This document shows, one piece after another, positions 16,741 to 24,489 of a DNA stretch of 64,000 bases. A program made the position numbers and the translations under genes. Positions within the stretch are counted from its first letter, which is position 1. Each line of letters starts with the position of its first letter. Under the pieces are notes generated by a model. That model saw only the letters and a program-made list of their open reading frames with translations, was not told where the DNA came from and ran no database searches. The DNA is taken from contig NZ_JANZNT010000001.1 in the NCBI RefSeq assembly GCF_025153455.1, positions 1,178,001 to 1,242,000 of the forward strand, written 5' to 3'. The stretch comes from Sphingomonas sp. BGYR3 (GTDB lineage: Bacteria > Pseudomonadota > Alphaproteobacteria > Sphingomonadales > Sphingomonadaceae).

Positions 16741-17543
16741 TCGCCCGCCTCGTCCAGCTTCAGCGGGCGGACCCAGATGTTGCGGAACGACACCGACGAA
16801 TCATGATCCTGCAACTGGATGGGCAGCGAATCGCCATGCGGCTCATAGGTCGCGACCTTTCGCCACACCGTCGTGCCCAGCATCCGCTGGCGATGCTGCA
16901 CCAGCACGCCGTTCAGGAACACGGTGACATAGGCGGGTCGTTCGACCTTACCGGCGGCATCGAAGCGCGGCCGTTCGAACACGATGTCATAGCTTTGCCA
17001 TTCGCCCGGCTTGCGCGACGGGTTCACTAGCGGCGGCTTCCAGCCATAGACGGAACCCACCGTACCATCGGCATAGGTCGGGTTCTGATACCCGTCGAGC
17101 ACTTGCACCTCATATCGCTGCATGAACGATATGCCGCTGTTGCCCCGGTCCTGTGACGTCCGCTGCGGCGGGTTGGGGGAACGGAATTCCAGATGCAGCT
17201 GAACGTCGCCGAATCCCTGCTTGCTGATCAGCGTGCTGTCCTTGCCCCCGACGCGCGGCGGCACCGTCAGCGCCCCGTCCTTGACCAGCCAGGGGATGCC
17301 CGTCGTGGTCCACGCATCGGCCGACTTGCCGTCGAACAGCACGACCGCATCCGATGGCGGCGCCCCGACGACCGGGCCGGGCGTCACCACGGTCGGTGCG
17401 GGGCGATCGGGATCATGCACGTGCCACTTGCCGCCGGGCAGCATCGGGGTGTCCCGAAATCCGGGCTTGTCCTGTGCCGCGGCCAGGCTGGCCGCCCCCG
17501 TCACCGTCAACGCCGCGACGGCCCCGATTGTCCAACGCTTCAC
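16737..17543 (-). CDS. DUF1080 (3-keto-disaccharide hydrolase-type) secreted protein
   Basis: This 268-residue protein has a Sec signal (about residues 1-23, ending SLAAAQ), a Pro-rich spacer and a DUF1080 beta-sandwich. Visible marks are VVLFDGKSADAWTT, GFGDVQLHLEFRSP, GNSGISFMQRYEVQVLDG and PIQLQDHDSSVSFRNIWVR. A GTG start at 17543 is clear from GGAGGAAGAT directly upstream. Known relatives cleave 3-keto-glycosides formed by sugar 3-dehydrogenases. It lies between the isomerase-like gene at 17567 and the Gfo/Idh/MocA gene, and is paralogous to the protein at 13377. Confidence 0.9.
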   Translation of the reverse strand: MKRWTIGAVAALTVTGAASLAAAQDKPGFRDTPMLPGGKWHVHDPDRPAPTVVTPGPVVGAPPSDAVVLFDGKSADAWTTTGIPWLVKDGALTVPPRVGGKDSTLISKQGFGDVQLHLEFRSPNPPQRTSQDRGNSGISFMQRYEVQVLDGYQNPTYADGTVGSVYGWKPPLVNPSRKPGEWQSYDIVFERPRFDAAGKVERPAYVTVFLNGVLVQHRQRMLGTTVWRKVATYEPHGDSLPIQLQDHDSSVSFRNIWVRPLKLDEAGE

Positions 17544-17566
17544 ATCTTCCTCCTTGTCCGCCCTGC

Positions 17567-18481
17567 TCAGGCCGGGTTGATCGTGCGATAGGCGGCGATC
17601 AGCCGATCCTCGCCCGCACGGCCCGCTACCGAATTGCCGTGTTCCATGCCGATCACGCCGGCATAGCTCCGCGCCTTCAGCCAGGCACAGATATTGGCAT
17701 AGTTGATCTCGCCCGTGCCCGGTTCCTTGCGGCCCGGATTGTCGCCGAACTGCAGATAGGCGATCTGGTCCCAGCACGCCTCCAGCGCGCGGATCAGGTT
17801 CCCGGACTGGATCTGCTCATGATAGAGGTCGGCCAATACCTTGACCGACGGGCTGTTGACCGCGGTTGCCAGCGCATAGCCCTGCGCAATGGTCTGGAGG
17901 AACACCCGCGGGTGATCGGTGCGGGTGTTCAGCGGCTCCATCACCATCACGATCCCGTGCGGGGCCATGATGTCCGCGGCACGCCGCATCACATCGATGA
18001 TCCGCGCGGTCTGCATGTCGATCGGCACGCGCGGGTCCAGAAACCCCGGCACCACCGTCGTCCATTTCGCGTTCAGCCGCTTTGCGACGTTCACCGCCGC
18101 ACGGATATCGGCCAGAAACGCCTGACGCGGCGCATCGTCCTCGCCGCCCAGCACCGGCTGAAACGTCGACCATTGCGGCAGCGACGCGACGAACACGCCC
18201 ATCGTCATGCCATGCCGGGCCAGCGCGCGGGCCATCGCCTCCTGCTCGGCGACGGGCCGCTTGCCCGCCTCATTATCTTCCCAGCCGCGAAAGCCCTGAT
18301 CAGCGGCAAAGGCGATCTGATCGGTCAGACTGCCCCTGCTGGCAAAGCTGCCCTGATGCGGCGCAAAGTTGAGCGCCAGTCTGGCCGCCGATGGCGTCTT
18401 GTCCTGCGCCACGGGCAGTGCAGCGGCGGCACCCGCTGCGCCCAGCCCGGTAGCCAGGATCGCCCGGCGGCTAAGGGTCAC
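17567..18481 (-). CDS. Tat-exported hydroxypyruvate isomerase-like TIM-barrel protein
   Basis: This 304-residue protein starts with a twin-arginine leader (LSRRAILATGLGAAG) and has a barrel with MVMEPLNTR, LADLYHEQI and the NPGRKEPGTGEINY motif, characteristic of hydroxypyruvate-isomerase-like enzymes. The GTG start overlaps the stop of the MFS gene (GTGA). It resembles the protein at 20875 in the same locus. It probably isomerises a keto-sugar or a fragment of it; the substrate cannot be read from sequence. Confidence 0.85.
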   Translation of the reverse strand: MTLSRRAILATGLGAAGAAAALPVAQDKTPSAARLALNFAPHQGSFASRGSLTDQIAFAADQGFRGWEDNEAGKRPVAEQEAMARALARHGMTMGVFVASLPQWSTFQPVLGGEDDAPRQAFLADIRAAVNVAKRLNAKWTTVVPGFLDPRVPIDMQTARIIDVMRRAADIMAPHGIVMVMEPLNTRTDHPRVFLQTIAQGYALATAVNSPSVKVLADLYHEQIQSGNLIRALEACWDQIAYLQFGDNPGRKEPGTGEINYANICAWLKARSYAGVIGMEHGNSVAGRAGEDRLIAAYRTINPA

Positions 18482-19812
18482 GCCGCCTCGCCCGCCAGCT
18501 GCGCGCGCGTCTTGCCCCGTTCGCGCAGGATCACGATGCCGAACACGACCAGCAGGATCAGCGGCAGGATCGCCAGTCGCTGGAACGATGCCGACGCCGC
18601 CAGATCCTCGACCGCCAGCTTCGCCTCGCCGACCAGCGCGGCATAGGCGTCCGCCCCGCCGGCAAAGCTGATCTTCGCCTCGTCATACATCGCACCCAGA
18701 CGCGGCAGCACGACATAGCTGGCCAGCGCGCCCGCCGATCCGACCAGACCCATGGCCCATGAACCGCCGCGCGGATAGCGTTCCGCCACCGACGCCAGCA
18801 TGGTCGGCCACATCACACAGACGCCCAGACCCCAGACGGTCGATGCCGCAATCGCGGCCGCAGGCGACTGTGCCAGCGACAGCATATACAGCCCTATCAT
18901 GGCCAGCAGGCTGGACAGCCACAACAGGCCGGGATTGGAAATCTTGTTCGCCAGACGGCCCGCAAAGTGGCGGAACACGAACATCAGCGCGTTGACGTAA
19001 ACGAGCAGCAGGATGCCGCGCATCCCCACCCGGTTGGTCAGCGCCACGTCGATCCACTGACCGGGGGCCAGTTCCGACGCGGCGGTCAGGAACATCGCGC
19101 CGAACCAGATGAAGAAGCTGGGGCGGCGGAACACCTCGCCCATCATCTCGCCGAACGATACCCCGCTCTGCGCGCGCAGCGGCGGCGGGAACCGGGTGGT
19201 CGCCGCCATAGCCACGGTGATGATCGCCGGAATGATGGTCAGGCCGATGATCGCCTGCCACGGCAGCGCATCGCCCAGGAAAAAGCCCAGCAGGCCGCCG
19301 ATGATGATGCCGCCGGGAAACCATGCGTGCAGCACGTTCAGCCGGTGGGTCGCCTCTTCGGGATAGATTTGCGCGGTCAGCGGGTTGATCGCCGCCTCGC
19401 ACAGGCCCCAGCCGATGCCGCTGACCAGCATCCCGAACCACACGATCCAATAGATCGTCATGCCGCTGGCGATGGTCCCGGCCAGCGCGATCGCCGCCGT
19501 CCCGACGATGAAGCAAAGGCCGCTGCCCAGCAGCATCCGCTTCATCCCGATCTGGTCGAGCAGCGCGCTGGTCACGAACAGGGTGATGGCAAAGCCCAGG
19601 AACGCCGCACCCAGCGCGCCCGCGATCAGCTCGCCCGCCTGCAACGGAGCGACGGGGTCGATCCATTCCGTCTTCAGCCCGCCGGCAATCGCCCCGCGCA
19701 GCGCCAGTCCGGCAGCGGCGGTAAACAGCGCCATGACGCTCAGCCAGAACAACCGTGCCCGATCAAACACGCCTTCGCTCACTGCACCATCCCCCATCAT
19801 CGTCTTATCCAT
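18478..19812 (-). CDS. MFS transporter (sugar-type)
   Basis: This 444-residue protein has about 12 membrane segments with an MFS-type loop (DQIGMKRMLLGSG) after TM2 and a central cytoplasmic region (ATTRFPPPLRAQSGV). GWGLCEAAINPL and the overall pattern resemble sugar MFS carriers. Its place inside the oxidation locus suggests uptake of the glycoside or of its oxidised product. It is translationally coupled to the downstream isomerase gene. Confidence 0.85.
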   Translation of the reverse strand: MDKTMMGDGAVSEGVFDRARLFWLSVMALFTAAAGLALRGAIAGGLKTEWIDPVAPLQAGELIAGALGAAFLGFAITLFVTSALLDQIGMKRMLLGSGLCFIVGTAAIALAGTIASGMTIYWIVWFGMLVSGIGWGLCEAAINPLTAQIYPEEATHRLNVLHAWFPGGIIIGGLLGFFLGDALPWQAIIGLTIIPAIITVAMAATTRFPPPLRAQSGVSFGEMMGEVFRRPSFFIWFGAMFLTAASELAPGQWIDVALTNRVGMRGILLLVYVNALMFVFRHFAGRLANKISNPGLLWLSSLLAMIGLYMLSLAQSPAAAIAASTVWGLGVCVMWPTMLASVAERYPRGGSWAMGLVGSAGALASYVVLPRLGAMYDEAKISFAGGADAYAALVGEAKLAVEDLAASASFQRLAILPLILLVVFGIVILRERGKTRAQLAGEAA

Positions 19813-19831
19813 TGTGCGGCCCGCCCCTTGT

Positions 19832-20878
19832 TCAGCCGTCCAGGCCGAGCAGCTTGCGGTTGACGGCGGGATCGCTGCCCGCCGCGAAATCGTCGAATGC
19901 GCGTTCAGGCCGCCGGATCATGTGCGCGGCGATGAACGGGGCGCCTTCCCGCGCGCCGTCCTCGGGATGCTTCAGGCAGCATTCCCATTCCAGAACGGCC
20001 CAGCCCTGATAGCCATATTGCGTCAGTTTCGAGAAGATGCCCCCGAAATCGACCTGTCCGTCGCCCAGCGACCGGAACCGGCCCGGCCGGTCCACCCAGT
20101 CCTGAAACCCGCCATAGACGCCCGATCGGCCGGTGGGGTTCAGTTCGGCATCCTTCACATGGAACATGCGGATGCGCTCATGATAAATGTCGATGAACGA
20201 CAGGTAATCCAGCGCCTGCAGCACGTAATGGCTGGGGTCGAACAGGATGTTGGCGCGCGGGTGATTGTCGACCAGCGCCAGGAACCGCTCATAGGTCACG
20301 CCGTCGTGCAGATCCTCGCCCGGATGGATTTCATAGGCGACATCGACGCCCTGTTCATCGAACGCATCCAGGATCGGCCGCCAGCGCTTGGCCAGCTCGC
20401 CAAACGCTTCCTCGACCAGCCCCGCCGGCCGCTGCGGCCAGGGATAGAGATAGGGCCAGGCCAGCGCCCCGGAAAAGGTCGCATGGGCATTGAGGCCAAG
20501 GCGGCGGCTGGCCTTTGCCGCCAGGTGCAGCTGCTCCACAGCCCATTGCTGGCGCGCGGACGGATTGCCGCGCACGCCTTCCGGCGCAAAGCCGTCGAAC
20601 GCGGCGTCATAGGCCGGGTGAACCGCAACCAGCTGACCCTGCAGGTGCGTGGACAGCTCGGTGATCTCCACCCCCGCCTCGCGGCAGATGCCGGCGATCT
20701 CGTCGCAATAATCCTGGCTCTCGGCTGCCTTGGCCAGGTCGATGCAGCGCGGATCCCATGTCGGGATCTGCACGCCGGCATAGCCCGCCTCGGCCATCCA
20801 TTTCGCGGCAGAGGCCAGCGTGTTGAACGGCGCTTCGTCCGACATGAACTGCGCCAGGAAAATCGCCGGACCCTTCAT
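19832..20878 (-). CDS. Cytoplasmic sugar phosphate isomerase/epimerase-like TIM-barrel protein
   Basis: This 348-residue barrel has no export signal. Visible marks are YAGVQIPTWDPR, a HATFSGALAWPYLYPWP stretch, YEIHPGEDLHDG, NILFDPSHYV, FHVKDAE and a C-terminal VLEWECCLKHPEDG. These correspond to the metal-binding E, D, H and E of AP-endonuclease-2-like isomerases. The ATG overlaps the stop of the upstream barrel gene (ATGA). It is the only barrel protein of the locus without a Tat leader, so it likely acts on an imported keto-sugar. Confidence 0.85.
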   Translation of the reverse strand: MKGPAIFLAQFMSDEAPFNTLASAAKWMAEAGYAGVQIPTWDPRCIDLAKAAESQDYCDEIAGICREAGVEITELSTHLQGQLVAVHPAYDAAFDGFAPEGVRGNPSARQQWAVEQLHLAAKASRRLGLNAHATFSGALAWPYLYPWPQRPAGLVEEAFGELAKRWRPILDAFDEQGVDVAYEIHPGEDLHDGVTYERFLALVDNHPRANILFDPSHYVLQALDYLSFIDIYHERIRMFHVKDAELNPTGRSGVYGGFQDWVDRPGRFRSLGDGQVDFGGIFSKLTQYGYQGWAVLEWECCLKHPEDGAREGAPFIAAHMIRRPERAFDDFAAGSDPAVNRKLLGLDG

Positions 20879-21819
20879 CGTGTCTTTGCCTTCTTGCCAT
20901 TCGGTTCAAACTGCCGGGCCAGCGCCTCCAGCTCGCTGCGCAGCTGCCGGTCGGGCTTGCCCTTGCTGGGGAAAAATTCCAGCCCGATCGGCCCGGCATA
21001 ACCCGCCTGCCGCACCGCGGTCAGCACGCGGCCGAAATCCACCTCGCCTGTCCCCGGTTCGTTGCGGGCGGGCGAATCGCCGATCTGGACGTATGCGATC
21101 TGGTCGATCCCCTTGCGGAACCGGTCGATCAGGTCGCCCTCGGCCCGCTGCATGTGGAACAGGTCCCAGTTCAGTTTCAGCGCCCGGCTGTTGATCGCGC
21201 GCATCACCTTCAGCGCGTCGTCCGACCCGTACAGGAAAAAGCCCAGATGATCGCGCGGGTTGAACGGTTCGACGATGAGCGTCAGCCCCGCCTTTTCCGC
21301 CAGCGGCGCAGCCAGCGCCAGCCGGTCCTGATACCGGGCCAGCGCATCGGCATAGCGGACGCCCTCGATCGCCTGATGCCCGACCACAGTGGCCATCCGG
21401 GAATTGAGCGTCACGCCGAAATCCAGCGTCTGCTTCACCGCGTCCAGAAACTGCTGTTCGGTCTGGGCGGGGTCGGCGATCTTTTGCGGCACGGCGGTGA
21501 ACTGGACGATCGAAATGCCCGCATCGCGGCACTGGCGCGCAATGGCGGCGGCGTCGCGCTTGGGCGCTTCCACGCCCCAGATCTCGATCTTGTCGAATCC
21601 CATCGCGGCCGCCGCGTCGATCCGCTGTTCCAGCGGGCGGTCCCGCCACCAGGTATCGACATTGACGGCCCAACCGGACAGGCCGGGGCGGGCCGCCGCC
21701 ATCGCGATCGACGGCGCCATGCCCGCCGCCACGGCCGCTCCGGCCAGCCCGATGGCCTGCCGCCGCCCGATCATCGGGCGGCCGTCGCCGGCGGGGTCGA
21801 ACGCGTTCGCATCCGGCAT
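20875..21819 (-). CDS. Tat-exported hydroxypyruvate isomerase-like TIM-barrel protein
   Basis: This 314-residue protein has a twin-arginine leader after a short extension (MIGRRQAIGLAGAAVAAG from residue 16). The barrel has IVEPFNPRDH, LNWDLFHMQ, and GDSPARNEPGTGEVDFG, matching the protein at 17567. The start at 21819 shares one base with the GMC stop (TGATG); an ATG at 21774, just before the twin arginines, is an alternative. The function is probably isomerisation or epimerisation of a keto-sugar in the periplasm. Confidence 0.85.
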   Translation of the reverse strand: MPDANAFDPAGDGRPMIGRRQAIGLAGAAVAAGMAPSIAMAAARPGLSGWAVNVDTWWRDRPLEQRIDAAAAMGFDKIEIWGVEAPKRDAAAIARQCRDAGISIVQFTAVPQKIADPAQTEQQFLDAVKQTLDFGVTLNSRMATVVGHQAIEGVRYADALARYQDRLALAAPLAEKAGLTLIVEPFNPRDHLGFFLYGSDDALKVMRAINSRALKLNWDLFHMQRAEGDLIDRFRKGIDQIAYVQIGDSPARNEPGTGEVDFGRVLTAVRQAGYAGPIGLEFFPSKGKPDRQLRSELEALARQFEPNGKKAKTR

Positions 21820-23498
21820 CAGATGCGGCCGGCCTTGATCGCCTTGACCGCATGGTCCGACGCGCGGGCGGACAGCGCCATGAAAGTCAGCGACGGATTG
21901 ACGCAGGAAATCGACGTCATCTGCGACCCGTCGACGACATAGACATTTTCCGCATCGTGCAGGCGGCTGTGCTTGTCGGTCACCGACTGGCGCGGATCGG
22001 CGCCCATGCGCGCGCCGCCCATTTCGTGGATGCCGTCGCCGGGCACATGTTCCTGCCGGCCGGACGTGACGTTGATCAGGCCCGCCGCCTTCAGCATCGC
22101 CTCGCCCTGCTGGCGCGCATCCTCGATCAGCTTCAGCTCATTCTCGCGGAACGTGACGTTGAACTGCACCTGCGGCATCCCGAACCGGTCCTTCTTGGTC
22201 GGGTGCAACGTCATGCGATTGTCTTCATAGGGCAGACATTCGCCGAACGCGGTCATGCCGAACATCCACGGGCCATAGCCGCGCATCCCGTGCTTCATGT
22301 CCGCACCAAAGCCCGGCTTCATCAGCGGCGACCGGCTGGCCGAACCCTGATAGCCATAGCCGCGGCGGAAGCCGAGGCCGTCATCGCCTTCCAGGTTGCG
22401 GAAGCGCGGAATATAGACGCCGCCCGGGCGACGGCCATATTCGATCAGGTCCAGATTGCCCGGCACCTCACCAGAGGCATGGGTGCGGAAGATATGGTCC
22501 ATCAGATACCGGCCCAGCGTGCCGCTGGTATCGAAATGGCTCCGCTCGCTGCCCTCGGCGCGCGAATTCATCAGGATCTGCACCGTCGCGGCGGTGGACG
22601 CGGCCATCATGATCAGCCGGGCATTGATGATTTCCGCCTGGCCGGTCTGCGTATCGACCACCCGCACGCCGGTCGCCCGCTTCTTCTTGGCGTCATAGAT
22701 CAGGTTGGTGACCAGCGCATCGGACCGCAGCGTCATCCGGCCGGTCGCCTGCGCGGCCGGCAGCGTCACCGCCTGGCTGGAAAAATACGCGCCGAACGAA
22801 CAGCCGCGACCGCACTGATTGCGGAACTGGCACTTGGTCCGGCCCTGATCGGGCTTGTCCTCGGTCATGTTCGACACGCGGCAATTAATCAGCTTGCGGC
22901 CCGGATAGGCGCTCTCCAGCTTGCCCTTCAGCCACGTCTCGGCGACGTTCATCGGAATGGGCGGCTGAAACTCGCTGTCGGGCAGATAGGACAGGTTTTC
23001 GCGCGAACCGGAAATGCCGGCATATTTCTCGACATAGCTGTACCAGGGTTCAAGGTCCTCGTACCGGATCGGCCAGTCCAGCCCGTGCCCGTCGCGCTTG
23101 TTCGCCTCGAAATCGATGGGGGCCCAGCGGAACGACCAGCGGCCCCAGATCAGCGACTTGCCGCCCACCGCGCCCGGCCGGATCCAGTAGAACTTGTCCC
23201 CGTCCTCATAGGCATAGGGGTTCAGGCGGTCGTTGTTGTAATGCTTCTTCATGCCCGGCGCGACATAGCCGTGCCGCGCGATGAAATAGTCGCTTTGCAG
23301 CTCGCGGGCGGGCATCCGGTCGCGGGCCGGGATCTCGAACGGCGGCTTGCCGTCATAATCGTAATTGCCGTGCTCCACCATCACGCCGCGATCGAGCACC
23401 AGGACCTTCAGCCCCTTTTCGGTCAGCTCCTTGGCCGCCCATCCGCCACTGACACCCGATCCCACAACGATCGCGTCATACCGGTTCGTCGTCGCCAT
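21819..23498 (-). CDS. GMC-family FAD-dependent sugar dehydrogenase, catalytic subunit (set A)
   Basis: This 559-residue flavoprotein has the FAD-binding GSGVSGGWAAKELTEKG near the N-terminus, a GGKSLIWGRWSFR region, and C-terminal GIHEMGGARMG and NPSLTFMALSAR, the GMC histidine/asparagine-type active-site region. A cysteine group (CQFRNQCGRGC) resembles the Fe-S ligand region of FAD glucose dehydrogenases. It has no leader of its own; the adjacent subunit 3 carries a Tat-like leader and would co-export it. It probably oxidises a sugar hydroxyl, with 3-oxidation suggested by the DUF1080 neighbours. Confidence 0.88.
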   Translation of the reverse strand: MATTNRYDAIVVGSGVSGGWAAKELTEKGLKVLVLDRGVMVEHGNYDYDGKPPFEIPARDRMPARELQSDYFIARHGYVAPGMKKHYNNDRLNPYAYEDGDKFYWIRPGAVGGKSLIWGRWSFRWAPIDFEANKRDGHGLDWPIRYEDLEPWYSYVEKYAGISGSRENLSYLPDSEFQPPIPMNVAETWLKGKLESAYPGRKLINCRVSNMTEDKPDQGRTKCQFRNQCGRGCSFGAYFSSQAVTLPAAQATGRMTLRSDALVTNLIYDAKKKRATGVRVVDTQTGQAEIINARLIMMAASTAATVQILMNSRAEGSERSHFDTSGTLGRYLMDHIFRTHASGEVPGNLDLIEYGRRPGGVYIPRFRNLEGDDGLGFRRGYGYQGSASRSPLMKPGFGADMKHGMRGYGPWMFGMTAFGECLPYEDNRMTLHPTKKDRFGMPQVQFNVTFRENELKLIEDARQQGEAMLKAAGLINVTSGRQEHVPGDGIHEMGGARMGADPRQSVTDKHSRLHDAENVYVVDGSQMTSISCVNPSLTFMALSARASDHAVKAIKAGRI

Positions 23499-23561
23499 CT
23501 GCTCTCAAACCTTCTTCATGAATTGCATCTGCGGGCCATCGGCCATCGCGGGGGAAATGGT

Positions 23562-24113
23562 TCAGGCGGAAAAGACGCGCCCGACTTCGGCATAGGGATA
23601 GGCGCCGTCATACTTGCCCGGCACCGGCAGATAGCTGCGCTCCACGGTGACGCCGATTTCCGACGTGTAATATCCCGTAATCACCATCTGCTTCAGCGCG
23701 GGGAAAAAGGCGCGGTCGCCCAGCGTGCCGTTCATCGCCTGGGTCAGCAGGCCGTCAAGCTGCGCCGGATCGATCGCCGTGGCGGGCTTGCCGAAATCCG
23801 CACGCGACTTGGCATCGACGGCATCCAGCCCCGCCTTGATCAGCCCGGCCTCGTCCGGCATCGCCCATTCGGCCAGCAGCTGTTCGATATAGGCGTGCAC
23901 TTCGGCGGCCTTTGCCCCCGGCGTGTCGGTCGTCGGAATGATCCGCTCGCCCAGTTCGGCCAGCAGCGCGCGCTGCGCATCATTGAAGACGGGGGTGTCG
24001 GGCATTGCGTGGCCGACCAGCACGCCAGCCGCTTCCGCCCGCGCCAGCGGCGCAAAGACGGATGCACCCAGCGATGCCATCAACCCGCCCAACACCAATC
24101 GCCGATCAACCAT
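23562..24113 (-). CDS. Gluconate 2-dehydrogenase subunit 3 family protein (set A), Tat leader
   Basis: This 183-residue protein begins MVDRRLVLGGLMASLGA, a short twin-arginine-type leader ending near LARAEA. The small-subunit fold shows LAELGERIIPTTDTPGAKAAEVHAYIE and FFPALKQMVITGYYTSEIG. Such subunits carry the export signal for a GMC partner. The ATG has GGGAGAGAGG upstream. It is the first gene of the minus-strand locus, 63 bases before the GMC gene. The divergent control region lies on its 5' side. Confidence 0.88.
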   Translation of the reverse strand: MVDRRLVLGGLMASLGASVFAPLARAEAAGVLVGHAMPDTPVFNDAQRALLAELGERIIPTTDTPGAKAAEVHAYIEQLLAEWAMPDEAGLIKAGLDAVDAKSRADFGKPATAIDPAQLDGLLTQAMNGTLGDRAFFPALKQMVITGYYTSEIGVTVERSYLPVPGKYDGAYPYAEVGRVFSA

Positions 24114-24489
24114 GCCTCTCTCCCTCATTCCGCCCGGCGCGTCGCCCGATCCTGGAAACCGGGCACATCGTCCTGGCCAAAATCGCCGATATCCATGGTT
24201 GACATCATTGTCATACCATCCCGGCCGCACACCGTACTAATACATATGCTTTAGGGCGGTCTGTCCAGCGGGCCAAATGCTATCGTCGGATCGGCAAAAA
24301 AGAATTGGTATGCACGACCGGCCGCCGGGGATCGTTCCTGTCGCGTGACGATCGGGTGGCGTCCGTTTTCGTGCGATCCGCATGCCGGATCCCTGCCAAG
24401 CCGGGTTGACGGCCGCTGCTGTTCGGCTGATCCATGCCTGACAAGGCTGTCATCAGCAGCCACAGGTCAGTGTCGGGGGAAAGGACGCC
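24114..24489. promoter_or_regulatory. Divergent control region of the sugar-oxidation locus
   Basis: This 376-base gap separates the two divergent GMC/subunit-3 gene sets and must contain both promoters. It is less GC-rich than the genes. An inverted repeat lies at 24195-24219. A second motif, TTGGTATGCA, lies near 24305. No small gene is supported inside it. Confidence 0.55.
24195..24219. promoter_or_regulatory. Candidate operator (imperfect inverted repeat)
   Basis: ATGGTTGACA and TGTCATACCAT face each other, with a core TGACA-TCAT-TGTCA. The outer ATGGT/ACCAT parts give a pattern reminiscent of GntR/FadR-type sites for sugar catabolism, and TTGGTATG recurs near 24305. The assignment to a regulator family is a guess from pattern only. 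Confidence 0.4.
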
